Source: Cellulomonas aerilata (lineage in GTDB: Bacteria > Actinomycetota > Actinomycetes > Actinomycetales > Cellulomonadaceae). From it: a DNA stretch of 64,000 bases. Made by a program: the position numbers and the translations under genes. The stretch covers positions 30,406-94,405 of the forward strand of contig NZ_BJYY01000007.1 of NCBI RefSeq assembly GCF_007991755.1, given 5' to 3'. The notes under the pieces are model-generated. The model saw only the letters and a program-made list of their open reading frames with translations, was not told the origin of the DNA and ran no database searches. This document shows, one piece after another, positions 1 to 7,760 of this stretch (position 1 is the first letter of the stretch; each line of letters opens with the position of its first letter).

Positions 1-632
1 TCACGTCGGGACGGTCCTTGCCGTCGAGCACCGTGCAGTCGTCGGAGAACGGCACCGGACCGTCCGGGCCGGTGCACGCCAGCTGGCTCGCGTGGCCGAG
101 GCCCAGGTTGTGCCCGAACTCGTGGGCCCACGTGGAGGCACCGGACGCGCCGTTGACCCAGATCTCCGAGCCGCCCGCGGTCGAGGTGCTGTCCCAGCCG
201 CAGTCGGCCCGCCGCGGGAAGGTGAACACCACGTGCGTGCGCGGGTCCGCCGCCGCCTTCACGCCGTGCGCGGCGAGCGCGACGCTCGCGAGGGTGCCGG
301 GGTCGCACGTGCCGGGGTCGGTGACGGCGACCGAGTCGCGCACCCTGACGGTCGTCGTCAGCGCCCCTGCCGACTGCGCGCTCCAGAAGCTGGCGACCGT
401 GTCGCCGAGCGAGGTGAGCTCGGCGGTGGTGGTGGGCGGTGCGGTCCAGTGGACCGGGAGCACGGTCAGGGTGTGCCCGCCGTTCGGGCTGGGTTTCGCC
501 GGTGCGCTGGTGGTGGTGCCCGTGGCGGTGGCCCCGGCCGGGCCCGCCGCCAGGCCGCTCGCGACGGCGAGGGTGACGAGGCCGATCGGCGCGGACGCGC
601 GCCGCGCGAGGAGGCGGTGGGGGGGAGGTCAC
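1..632 (-). CDS. Secreted metzincin-type zinc metalloprotease, partial, with apparent frameshift near its start
   Basis: The leftward reading frame contains the extended zinc motif HEFGHNLGLGH (positions 124-92), which fits HExxHxxGxxH of metzincin endopeptidases: three His zinc ligands and a Glu base. The N-terminal region resembles a Sec signal peptide (Ala/Leu/Val-rich, ending near AGATA), so the protease is probably exported. The C-terminus, with the Met-turn, lies outside the window. In the frame as given there is no start codon and a TGA lies just upstream of the signal peptide. One base fewer in the G7 run at 619-625 would join the frame to GTG at 632 and give a good signal peptide. 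No Shine-Dalgarno is visible. The family is well supported; the start and intactness are not. It could be a sequencing error, phase variation or a real pseudogene. Confidence 0.7.
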   Translation of the reverse strand, partial: MTSPPPPPRAARVRADRPRHPRRRERPGGGPGRGHRHGHHHQRTGETQPERRAHPDRAPGPLDRTAHHHRRAHLARRHGRQLLERAVGRGADDDRQGARLGRRHRPRHVRPRHPRERRARRARREGGGGPAHARGVHLPAAGRLRLGQHLDRGRLGDLGQRRVRCLHVGPRVRAQPGPRPREPAGVHRPGRSGAVLRRLHGARRQGPSRR

Positions 633-673
633 GTAAAGGGATCGGCGGGCGCCGCCGTGGGTTGAGCGGCCGG

Positions 674-1306
674 TCAGTCGGCCGGAGCGAGGGCACCGTC
701 GGATTCCAGGTACAGCTCGCCCGTGGACGGGCACCGCCACCGTCCGGGTCCGTCCGGTCGAAGACGTTCTCCCGAGCGCCCCACCCAGGCGACCCGCCGC
801 GCGGGGACCCCGACCACGAGGGCGAAGTCCGGCACGTCCCGGGTCACGACGGCGCCGGCGGCCACGAGTGCCCAGCGTCCGACGACCACGGGCGCGACGC
901 ACACGGCGCGGGCGCCGACCGACGCACCCGTGCGGACCGTCACGCCGACGGCATGCCAGTCCTCGCCGGACTTGAGCGAGCCGTCGAGGTTCACCGCGCG
1001 GGGAAGGACGTCGTTGGTGAAGACCACCGCCGGACCGACGAAGGCGCCGTCCTCGAGCACCGCCGGCTCGTACAGCAGGGCATGGTTCTGCACCTTGCAG
1101 CGGTCGCCGAGCCGGACGCCCGGGCCGAGGTAGGCACCGCGGCCGATGGTGCACTCGGCGCCGACGACGGCGCCCTCGCGGACCTGTGCCAGGTGCCAGA
1201 CGCGGGTCGCCGGGCCGAGGACCGCCCGGTCGTCGACGTCCGCCGAGGGTTCGACGAGCGCGGGTCGCAGCGGCACGGGGTCGGGGTCGCGGTCCTGTGT
1301 GCTCAT
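674..1306 (-). CDS. WlbB/WbpD-like sugar N-acetyltransferase (left-handed beta-helix)
   Basis: A 210-residue protein made mostly of hexapeptide repeats, the left-handed beta-helix fold of acyl-CoA-dependent acetyltransferases. The stretch KVQNHALLYE (71-80) followed by GPAVVFTND (91-99) and PRA is the signature of WbpD/WlbB enzymes, which N-acetylate UDP-2-acetamido-3-amino-2,3-dideoxyglucuronic acid. The start at 1306 (ATG) is chosen because GGGAAGGA lies just upstream; an upstream in-frame start at 1351 has no such site. It is divergent from the operon at 1479, which carries candidate partners: a WlbA-like dehydrogenase and a WbpE-like aminotransferase. The substrate assignment rests on family and context. 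Confidence 0.85.
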   Translation of the reverse strand: MSTQDRDPDPVPLRPALVEPSADVDDRAVLGPATRVWHLAQVREGAVVGAECTIGRGAYLGPGVRLGDRCKVQNHALLYEPAVLEDGAFVGPAVVFTNDVLPRAVNLDGSLKSGEDWHAVGVTVRTGASVGARAVCVAPVVVGRWALVAAGAVVTRDVPDFALVVGVPARRVAWVGRSGERLRPDGPGRWRCPSTGELYLESDGALAPAD

Positions 1307-1349
1307 GGGTCCTTCCCGGGGACGGCAGGGGTGCTCGGCGATGACGCGC

Positions 1350-1355
1350 ACCCTA
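1350..1355 (-). promoter_or_regulatory. Candidate -10 box for the acetyltransferase gene
   Basis: TAGGGT on the minus strand, about 45 bases upstream of the ATG at 1306. No good -35 is visible at the expected spacing. A CCCCC-gca-GGGGG hairpin at 1391-1403 lies further upstream in the 172-bp divergent spacer and could be an operator. This is a weak call. Confidence 0.3.
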
Positions 1356-1478
1356 TGGGCCGCACGGCGTCGCCCGCCTACCTGCCTTCACCCCCGCAGG
1401 GGGCGAATTACCGCGCTTTTCGGTGACGTGTGCCTCGTGCCGTCGCAAGACTTCCGGTCGAGCAGACGGGAGATCTGA

Positions 1479-2552
1479 ATGGAGCCGCTGAGGGTGGCAG
1501 TCATCGGGGCCGGCTACTGGGGCCCGAACCTCGCAAGGAATTTCCGGAGCTGCCCGGACTGGGACCTGGTCGCCGTGTGCGACCTGGATGCCGACCGTGC
1601 GCGGCGGGTCGTCGGGCCGCGCAGCACGGTCGACATCATGACCTCGACGCAGGAGCTGCTCGCCCGTGACGACGTGGACGCCGTCGCCGTCGCGACCCCC
1701 GCGCGGACGCACGCGGCGCTCGGGCTGGCGGCGCTCGAGGCGGGCAAGCACGTGCTCGTCGAGAAGCCCCTGGCCGACCACGGCGCCGCTGCACGGCGGC
1801 TGGTGACCCGCGCGGCCGAGCTGGGCCGCGTCCTGATGGTCGACCACACCTTCTGCTACACACCGCCGGTGCTGAAGATCCGGGAGCTGATCGCGGACGG
1901 CTCCCTCGGCGACATCCACTTCGTCGACTCCGTGCGGATCAACCTCGGCCTCGTCCAGCCGGACGTCGACGTCTTCTGGGACCTCGCGCCGCACGACCTG
2001 TCCATCCTGGACTTCATCCTCCCCGGCGGCCTGGTGCCCACCGGCGTGGCTGCCCAGGGCGCCGACCCGCTCGGGGCCGGGCGGGCGTGCGTCGGCTACC
2101 TCACGCTCCCGCTCGCGGACGGAGCCATCGCGCACGTGCACGTCAACTGGCTGAGCCCGACGAAGATCCGGCAGATGGTGATCGGCGGCAGCAAGCGCAC
2201 GGTGGTCTGGGACGACCTGGCACCGCAGCAGCGACTGACCGTGTACGACCGCGGCGTCGACCTCGGCGACACCCTGCCGGACCGCACGACGGCTCGCGTG
2301 TCGTACCGGCTCGGCGATGCCTGGGCGCCCGCGATGCCGGAGCGCGAGGCGCTCGGCGTCATGGTCGCCGAGTTCGCCGCGGCGATCCACCAGGGGCGTG
2401 CCCCGCTGACGGACGGACGGGCCGGCCTCCGCGTCCTGGACGTGCTGGAGTCCACCTCGCTGAGCCTCGCCGACGGCGGACGGATGGTCGGGGCCGTCGG
2501 GCACGAGGTCCTCAAGGCACGCCAGCCTGTCGGGTCGGGAGCGACGGCGTGA
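1479..2552 (+). CDS. Gfo/Idh/MocA-family oxidoreductase, WlbA/WbpB-like sugar dehydrogenase
   Basis: A 357-residue NAD(P)-dependent dehydrogenase, first gene of the plus-strand polysaccharide operon. The N-terminal Rossmann motif VIGAGYWGPN (8-17), the EKP motif (95-97, catalytic Lys96) and WDLAPHD (167-173, with conserved His172) define the Gfo/Idh/MocA family. WlbA/WbpB enzymes oxidise C3 of UDP-GlcNAcA so that an aminotransferase can install an amino group. The neighbouring WlbB-like acetyltransferase and WbpE-like aminotransferase fit that route. The ATG at 1479 is preceded by ACGGGAGATCTGA, a usable ribosome site. The stop overlaps the next start (GTGA). The family is certain; the exact sugar substrate is inferred. 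Confidence 0.85.
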   Translation: MEPLRVAVIGAGYWGPNLARNFRSCPDWDLVAVCDLDADRARRVVGPRSTVDIMTSTQELLARDDVDAVAVATPARTHAALGLAALEAGKHVLVEKPLADHGAAARRLVTRAAELGRVLMVDHTFCYTPPVLKIRELIADGSLGDIHFVDSVRINLGLVQPDVDVFWDLAPHDLSILDFILPGGLVPTGVAAQGADPLGAGRACVGYLTLPLADGAIAHVHVNWLSPTKIRQMVIGGSKRTVVWDDLAPQQRLTVYDRGVDLGDTLPDRTTARVSYRLGDAWAPAMPEREALGVMVAEFAAAIHQGRAPLTDGRAGLRVLDVLESTSLSLADGGRMVGAVGHEVLKARQPVGSGATA

Positions 2553-3556
2553 CGGCGCTCACGGGGGCCCACGTCCTGGTGACCGGGGGAGCGGGGACTA
2601 TCGGCTCGACCGTCGTCGACCAGGTGCTCGACGCCGGCGCGTCGCGCGTCGTCGTCCTCGACAACCTGGTGCGCGGGCGGAGGGCGAACCTGGCGGACGC
2701 GATGGGCACGGGCCGGGTGGAGCTGGTCGAGGGCGACATCCGGGACCGGGACACCGTGCACGACCTCGTGCGCCAGTCCGACGTCGTCTTCCACCAGGCG
2801 GCGATCCGGATCACCCAGTGCGCGGAGGAGCCGCGGCTCGCCCTCGAGGTGCTCGTCGACGGCACGTTCACCGTGCTGGAGGCGGCGGCGCAGCACCGGG
2901 TGGCCAAGCTCGTCATGGCGTCGAGCGCGTCCGTGTACGGGATGGCCGAGCACTTCCCGACCACCGAGCAGCACCACCACCACCACAACGACACGTTCTA
3001 CGGCGCGGCGAAGTCCTTCAACGAGGGGATGGCCCGCAGCTTCCGGGCGATGTACGGCCTGGACCACGTCATGCTGCGCTACTTCAACGTCTACGGGCCG
3101 CGCATGGACGTGCACGGCCTGTACACCGAGGTGCTGGTCCGGTGGATGGAGCGCATCGCCGACGGCCTCCCGCCGCTGATCTTCGGCGACGGCCGGCAGA
3201 CCATGGACTTCGTCTTCACGCGCGACGTGGCACGGGCCAACGTGCTCGCCGCGACGTCCGACGTCGTCGAGGGCGTCTACAACGTCGCCAGCGGGACGGA
3301 GACGAGCCTGCTCGGTCTGGCCCGGGCGCTGCTGCGGGCGATGGACTCCGACCTCGAGGTCGAGCACGGGCCCGAGCGCGCCGTCAACGGCGTCGTGCGG
3401 CGACTGGCGGACACCAGGGCGGCCCGGGCCGACCTGGGCTTCACCGCGCAGGTCGGGCTGGAGGAGGGCCTCCGCGAGCTGGTGAGCTGGTGGCGGCCGC
3501 AGCGCGAGGAGATCGCGGCCGGCCGCGTGGACGTGACGCGGGCGGTGCCCGCGTGA
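2549..3556 (+). CDS. SDR-family NAD-dependent nucleotide-sugar epimerase/dehydratase
   Basis: A 335-residue extended short-chain dehydrogenase/reductase. TGGAGTIG (12-19) binds NAD; SSAS (125-128) with YGAAK (Tyr151, Lys155) supplies the catalytic Ser-Tyr-Lys. Such enzymes epimerise at C4 or dehydrate NDP-hexoses (GalE, WbpP and related groups); sequence alone does not separate these. The protein has a natural run of five histidines (142-146) just before the active-site Tyr. The start at GTG 2549 overlaps the previous stop by 4 bases, so translational coupling is likely. Its position between the dehydrogenase and a DegT aminotransferase points to synthesis of an amino sugar. Confidence 0.85.
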   Translation: MTALTGAHVLVTGGAGTIGSTVVDQVLDAGASRVVVLDNLVRGRRANLADAMGTGRVELVEGDIRDRDTVHDLVRQSDVVFHQAAIRITQCAEEPRLALEVLVDGTFTVLEAAAQHRVAKLVMASSASVYGMAEHFPTTEQHHHHHNDTFYGAAKSFNEGMARSFRAMYGLDHVMLRYFNVYGPRMDVHGLYTEVLVRWMERIADGLPPLIFGDGRQTMDFVFTRDVARANVLAATSDVVEGVYNVASGTETSLLGLARALLRAMDSDLEVEHGPERAVNGVVRRLADTRAARADLGFTAQVGLEEGLRELVSWWRPQREEIAAGRVDVTRAVPA

Positions 3557-4689
3557 GCCGGATCAACGTGATGCAGCCGTGGCTGGGCCCGGAGGAGGTG
3601 GCCGCCGTCACGGAGGTCATCGAGTCCGGGTGGGTCGCGCAGGGCCCGCGCGTCGCCGCCTTCGAGGCCGCCTTCGCGCGCTCCCAGGCCGCCGAGCACG
3701 CCGTCGCGGTGTCGTCCTGCACGACGGCGCTGCACCTGGCGCTGGTCGTCGCCGGGGTGGGTCCCGGTGACGACGTCGTCGTCCCGTCGTTCTCGTTCGT
3801 CGCCACGACGAACGCCGTGGCGTACGTCGGCGCACGGCCGGTCTTCGCCGACGTCGACCTGGTCACCGGCAACGTGACGGCGGCGACCGTCGAGGCGGTG
3901 CTCACCCCGCGGACGCGCGCCGTCGTGGCGGTGGACCAGGGCGGCGTGCCGCTGGACCTGGACGACCTGCGCGCCCTGACCGACCCGCGCGGGATCGTGG
4001 TCGTCGAGGATGCCGCGTGCGGCGCCGGCTCCACCTACCGCGGCCGGCCGGTCGGCGCGGGCGCGGACATCGCCGCGTGGTCGTTCCACCCGCGCAAGAT
4101 CCTCACCACCGGCGAGGGCGGGATGGTGACGACCTCCCGCGAGGCCTGGGCCGTGCGCGCCCGGCGGCTGCGGGAGCACGCGATGAGCGTCTCCGCCGCC
4201 GACCGCCACGCCACCGTGCTGGCGCCTGCGGAGGAGTACCTCGAGGTCGGGTTCAACTACCGGATGACCGACCTGCAGGCCGCCGTGGGGATCGTGCAGC
4301 TGGGGCGCCTGCCCGAGGTCGTGGCCCGGCGCCGCCAGCTCGCCGAGGTCTACGCCAAGCAGCTGTCCGACGTCCCCGGCCTGCGCGCGGTCGCCGACCC
4401 GCCGTGGGGGACCGGGAACTTCCAGTCCTACTGGGTCGAGGTCACCGAGGGGTTCCCGCTGAGCCGTGACGGTCTGCTGGAGCACCTCGCCCACGCCGAC
4501 ATCTCGGCGCGCCGCGGCATCATGGCCACGCACCGGCAGCCCGCGTACCGGGGCGGCGACCACGGATCGGTGCCGCTGCCGGTCACCGAGCGGCTGACGG
4601 ACCGCACGCTGATCCTGCCGCTGTTCCACCAGATGTCCGAGTCGGAGCAGGCACGCGTCGTGGACGCGCTGCGCTCGGCGGGCCGATGA
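3553..4689 (+). CDS. DegT/DnrJ/EryC1/StrS aminotransferase (first copy)
   Basis: A 378-residue PLP-dependent nucleotide-sugar aminotransferase. VEDAAC (Asp153 contacting the pyridine nitrogen) and WSFHPRKILTTGEGG (Schiff-base Lys182) are the family motifs. The opening resembles the PglE/LegC/Per group that aminates 4-keto sugars. The next gene encodes a NeuD/PglD acetyltransferase, the usual partner that acetylates the new 4-amino group, so a bacillosamine- or perosamine-like residue is plausible. GTG at 3553 overlaps the epimerase stop by 4 bases. No 4,6-dehydratase is obvious unless the SDR protein serves that role. Confidence 0.88.
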   Translation: MSRINVMQPWLGPEEVAAVTEVIESGWVAQGPRVAAFEAAFARSQAAEHAVAVSSCTTALHLALVVAGVGPGDDVVVPSFSFVATTNAVAYVGARPVFADVDLVTGNVTAATVEAVLTPRTRAVVAVDQGGVPLDLDDLRALTDPRGIVVVEDAACGAGSTYRGRPVGAGADIAAWSFHPRKILTTGEGGMVTTSREAWAVRARRLREHAMSVSAADRHATVLAPAEEYLEVGFNYRMTDLQAAVGIVQLGRLPEVVARRRQLAEVYAKQLSDVPGLRAVADPPWGTGNFQSYWVEVTEGFPLSRDGLLEHLAHADISARRGIMATHRQPAYRGGDHGSVPLPVTERLTDRTLILPLFHQMSESEQARVVDALRSAGR

Positions 4690-5387
4690 CGGCGTGCGGC
4701 GCGTCCGCTCCGCGCCCCCTGGTCCTCGTCGGCGCGAGCGGCCTGGCCCGCGAGGTGCTCGCGGTCGTGCGGCGGCACGGCCCGCACGGGGTGGTCGGCG
4801 TGGTCGACGACGCACCGGCCACGCACGGTGGTGACGTCGACGGCGTCCCCGTCCTGGGCGGCCTCGACGCGCTGGAGTCGTGGCCGGACGCGGGCGTGGT
4901 CGTGTGCGTGGGGCGCGGCGCCGACCGGGCGGCCCTCGTCGACCGCCTGGAGCGGCGGGGCGTGACGGGACGGCGCTACGCGACGGTGCTCCACCCCTCC
5001 GTGGAGGTCCCCCCGGGCTGCACGGTGGACGCCGGCTCGGTGCTCCTGGCCGGGGTGGTCCTCACCAGCGACGTGTCCGTCGGACGCCACGTCGTCGTGA
5101 TGCCGAACGTCACCCTGACCCACGACGACCGTGTCCGGGACTTCGCGACGCTCGCCGCCGGCGTCAGCCTGGGGGGCGGCGTCGAGGTCGGACCCCGCGC
5201 GTACCTCGGCATGAACGCCTCCGTGCGCGAGCGCGTCCGCGTGGGCGCCGACGCCACCCTCGGGATGGGCGCGGCCCTCCTGACCGACCTGCCGGACGGC
5301 GAGACGTGGGCCGGCGTCCCGGCCCGCCCGCTCGGCCGGGCCCACGCCGCGGCAGCAGCCGCCCACGAGAGAACGGTGCACCCATGA
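4686..5387 (+). CDS. NeuD/PglD-family sugar O/N-acetyltransferase
   Basis: A 233-residue protein with the two-part layout of the NeuD/PglD family. The N-terminal Rossmann-like sugar-binding half contains GASGLAREV near residues 18-26; the C-terminal left-handed beta-helix of hexapeptide repeats binds acetyl-CoA (residues about 105-220). PglD acetylates UDP-4-amino sugars; NeuD acetylates sialic acids. Directly downstream of a PglE-like aminotransferase, the PglD-type role is more likely. ATG at 4686 overlaps the preceding TGA, and its own stop overlaps the next ATG at 5384. Ala-rich C-terminal residues look like a tail. Confidence 0.85.
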   Translation: MTACGASAPRPLVLVGASGLAREVLAVVRRHGPHGVVGVVDDAPATHGGDVDGVPVLGGLDALESWPDAGVVVCVGRGADRAALVDRLERRGVTGRRYATVLHPSVEVPPGCTVDAGSVLLAGVVLTSDVSVGRHVVVMPNVTLTHDDRVRDFATLAAGVSLGGGVEVGPRAYLGMNASVRERVRVGADATLGMGAALLTDLPDGETWAGVPARPLGRAHAAAAAAHERTVHP

Positions 5388-6487
5388 ACATCCCCCTGGT
5401 CGATCTCGCCGCCCAGCAGGTGGAGGTGGACGACGAGGTCCGGGCGGGCCTGCAGGAGGTCTTCGCCACGACCGCTTTCGTCGGCGGCCCGGCCGTCCAG
5501 CGGTTCGAGGCCGCCTACGCCGCAGCGCTCGGCGTCCAGCACTGCGTCGGCGTCGCGAACGGCACGGACGCCCTGGAGCTCGCGCTCCGGGCGGCCGGCG
5601 TCCGCCCGGGTGACGAGGTCGTGCTGCCCGCCAACACGTTCATCGCCACCGCCGAGGCGGCGTCCCGCATCGGCGCGGTGCCCGTGCCGGTGGACGTCGA
5701 TCCCCGGTACCTGCTCATGGATCCCGACGCGGTCCGCGCCGCGGTCGGCCCGCGGACGGGGGCCCTCGTCCCCGTGCACCTGTTCGGCCAGGTCGCGCCG
5801 GTGGAGGAGCTGCTCAAGATCGCTGCGGACGCGGGGGTGCCGCTCGTGGAGGACGCGGCCCAGTCGCAGGGCGCGCGCCGGCACGGCCGACCCGCCGGCA
5901 GCTTCGGGCTCGCGGCGGGCACCAGCTTCTACCCCGGCAAGAACCTCGGGGCGGCGGGGGACGCCGGAGCGGTGACCACCGACGACGCGGACGTCGCCCG
6001 CACCGTCCGGGTGCTCGCCGCCCACGGGAGCGCACGCAGGTACGAGCACGAGCTGGTGGGGATGAACTCCCGGCTCGACACGGTGCAGGCCGTGGTGCTC
6101 GAGGCGAAGCTGCGCCGCCTGGCCGGCTGGAACGAGCGCCGCCGGGAGGCCGCGGCTCGGTACGGCGAGCTCCTCGCCGGGGTCGAGGGCGTCCGGGTGC
6201 CGACCAGCGCCGAGGGCAACGAGGACGTGTGGCACCTCTACGTCGTCCAGGTCGAGGAGCGCGACCGCGTGCTCGCCGCTCTGCACGCCGCCGGGATCGG
6301 CGCCGGGATCCACTACCCGACGCCGGTGCACCTGACGGGCGCCTACGCCCACCTCGGGCTGGGTCGGGGGGCCTTCCCGGTCGCCGAGGCCGCGTCGGGC
6401 CGCATCCTGTCCCTGCCGCTGCACCCGCACCTCACGGTGGAGCAGCAGGAGACGGTGGTCCGCACCGTGGCCGAGGCGCTCCGGTGA
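5384..6487 (+). CDS. DegT/DnrJ/EryC1/StrS aminotransferase (second copy), WbpE/WlbC-like
   Basis: A 367-residue PLP aminotransferase, distinct from the first copy. The start MNIPLVDLAAQ is typical of WbpE/WlbC and of 3-aminating DegT enzymes. LVEDAAQSQGA holds Asp157 and SFYPGKNLGA holds the Schiff-base Lys186. WbpE transfers an amino group to C3 of UDP-3-keto-GlcNAcA, and the locus also contains WlbA- and WlbB-like partners, so a 2,3-diacetamido uronic acid is the best guess. ATG 5384 overlaps the previous stop. A gap of about 50 bases separates it from the next gene, the only clear break in coupling in this operon. Confidence 0.87.
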   Translation: MNIPLVDLAAQQVEVDDEVRAGLQEVFATTAFVGGPAVQRFEAAYAAALGVQHCVGVANGTDALELALRAAGVRPGDEVVLPANTFIATAEAASRIGAVPVPVDVDPRYLLMDPDAVRAAVGPRTGALVPVHLFGQVAPVEELLKIAADAGVPLVEDAAQSQGARRHGRPAGSFGLAAGTSFYPGKNLGAAGDAGAVTTDDADVARTVRVLAAHGSARRYEHELVGMNSRLDTVQAVVLEAKLRRLAGWNERRREAAARYGELLAGVEGVRVPTSAEGNEDVWHLYVVQVEERDRVLAALHAAGIGAGIHYPTPVHLTGAYAHLGLGRGAFPVAEAASGRILSLPLHPHLTVEQQETVVRTVAEALR

Positions 6488-6536
6488 CGTCCTTGTGGAG
6501 CGGCGGCACAGGGCGACACGGCCGGCGGGCCGCAGC

Positions 6537-7760
6537 ATGAGACTCCTCGTGTACCCCGGCGTGATGGAGGTCGGAGGCAGCCAGATCAACGCCGTCGAGC
6601 TCGCCCACCAAGCCGCCGTCGCGGGCCACGAGGTCGTGCTGTTCGGTCCGGGCGGCGATCTGTGCACCATGGTCGCCGACCTCGGTCTGGAGTACATCAG
6701 GTCCCCCCAGGAGTTCCGCTGGCCGTCGCGGGCCAACATGGCGGCGCTCGAGCGGCTGGTGGTCGCGCGAGGCATCGACGTGGTGCACGGCTACGAGTGG
6801 GGACCGTCGCTCGACCTGGCGTTCGGACCGCACCGGACTCTCGGCACGCCCATGGTCACCACCGTGCTGTCCATGGACGTCCCCGACCACATCCCGCGCC
6901 ACGAGCCTCTCGTGGTGGGCACGCGGCGGCTGTACGAGGAGCAGCAGGCGCGACGGGGTCGCGTGCACCTCATCGAGCCGCCGATCGACCTCGTCCGCAA
7001 TGCCCCGGGAGGCGGAGGTACGGACCCGCGGACGTCGTTCGGCCTCGTGCGGAGCGACGTCGTCGTCGCCGTGGTGTGCCGGCTGTCGAGCGACCTCGGC
7101 AAGGTCGACGGCGTGCTGGATGCCATCGACACCGTCGGGCGGCTTGCGTCGACCTCGCCGGTCCGGCTGCTCGTGGTCGGCACAGGGCCGGCAGCGGCTC
7201 AGGTCCGGGATCGTGCCGCCGCCGTCAATGGCGCCGCCGGGAGGCCGATCGTCGTCGTGACCGGTCAGCTGCTCGATCCGCGCAGCGCCTACGACGCCGC
7301 CGACGTCGTGCTCGGGATGGGGAGCTCCGCGCTGAAGGGCATGGCGTTCGGGAAGCCGTTGGTCGTCCAGGGAGAGCACGGCGGGTGGGAGCCCCTGACC
7401 ACCACCACGGTCGATGGCTTCCTCCACCACGGATGGCTCGGTACGGGCCCCGGTTACGGCCGAGATCTGGAGTCGGTACTGCGTGACCTGCTCGACGACC
7501 CCGCGGAGCGCGCCCGCTTGGGATTGCTCGGGCGACAGACGGTTCTCGACAGGTACAGCCTCGCGGCAGCCGCCCGGACCCAGGCCGGCGTCTACGAGGA
7601 TGCGGTCGCGCACCGGCCGACGAAGGCAGCGACAGCCCGCGCGCTGCGCCGCTGCGCCGTCGACGTCGCGAAGTTCAAGCTCGCCCTCGCTCGGTCGCGC
7701 ATCCCTGCCGCGGGTCGAGTCACGGGTGGGGACGCGTGGGGGGAGCGGTCCGCGGCATGA
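6537..7760 (+). CDS. GT4-type (GT-B) glycosyltransferase
   Basis: A 407-residue predicted GT-B glycosyltransferase. The N-terminus MRLLVYPGVMEVGGSQ has the first beta-strand and GGS/Q loop typical of GT4 enzymes. The C-terminal half (from about residue 165) is the nucleotide-sugar binding domain, with VCRLSSDLGKVD and a less canonical acceptor-loop region (SSALKGMAFGKPLVVQGEHGG). The EX7E motif is degenerate, so donor specificity cannot be guessed. The start at ATG 6537 is preferred because it begins the fold; an earlier in-frame GTG would add a poorly conserved leader. The last codons overlap the flippase start (ATGA). Confidence 0.8.
   Translation: MRLLVYPGVMEVGGSQINAVELAHQAAVAGHEVVLFGPGGDLCTMVADLGLEYIRSPQEFRWPSRANMAALERLVVARGIDVVHGYEWGPSLDLAFGPHRTLGTPMVTTVLSMDVPDHIPRHEPLVVGTRRLYEEQQARRGRVHLIEPPIDLVRNAPGGGGTDPRTSFGLVRSDVVVAVVCRLSSDLGKVDGVLDAIDTVGRLASTSPVRLLVVGTGPAAAQVRDRAAAVNGAAGRPIVVVTGQLLDPRSAYDAADVVLGMGSSALKGMAFGKPLVVQGEHGGWEPLTTTTVDGFLHHGWLGTGPGYGRDLESVLRDLLDDPAERARLGLLGRQTVLDRYSLAAAARTQAGVYEDAVAHRPTKAATARALRRCAVDVAKFKLALARSRIPAAGRVTGGDAWGERSAA

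Noticed and set aside
2096..3367. Long minus-strand frames opposite the epimerase and other sugar genes
   Set aside because: They are mirror frames caused by high GC at third positions, with no domain-like content.
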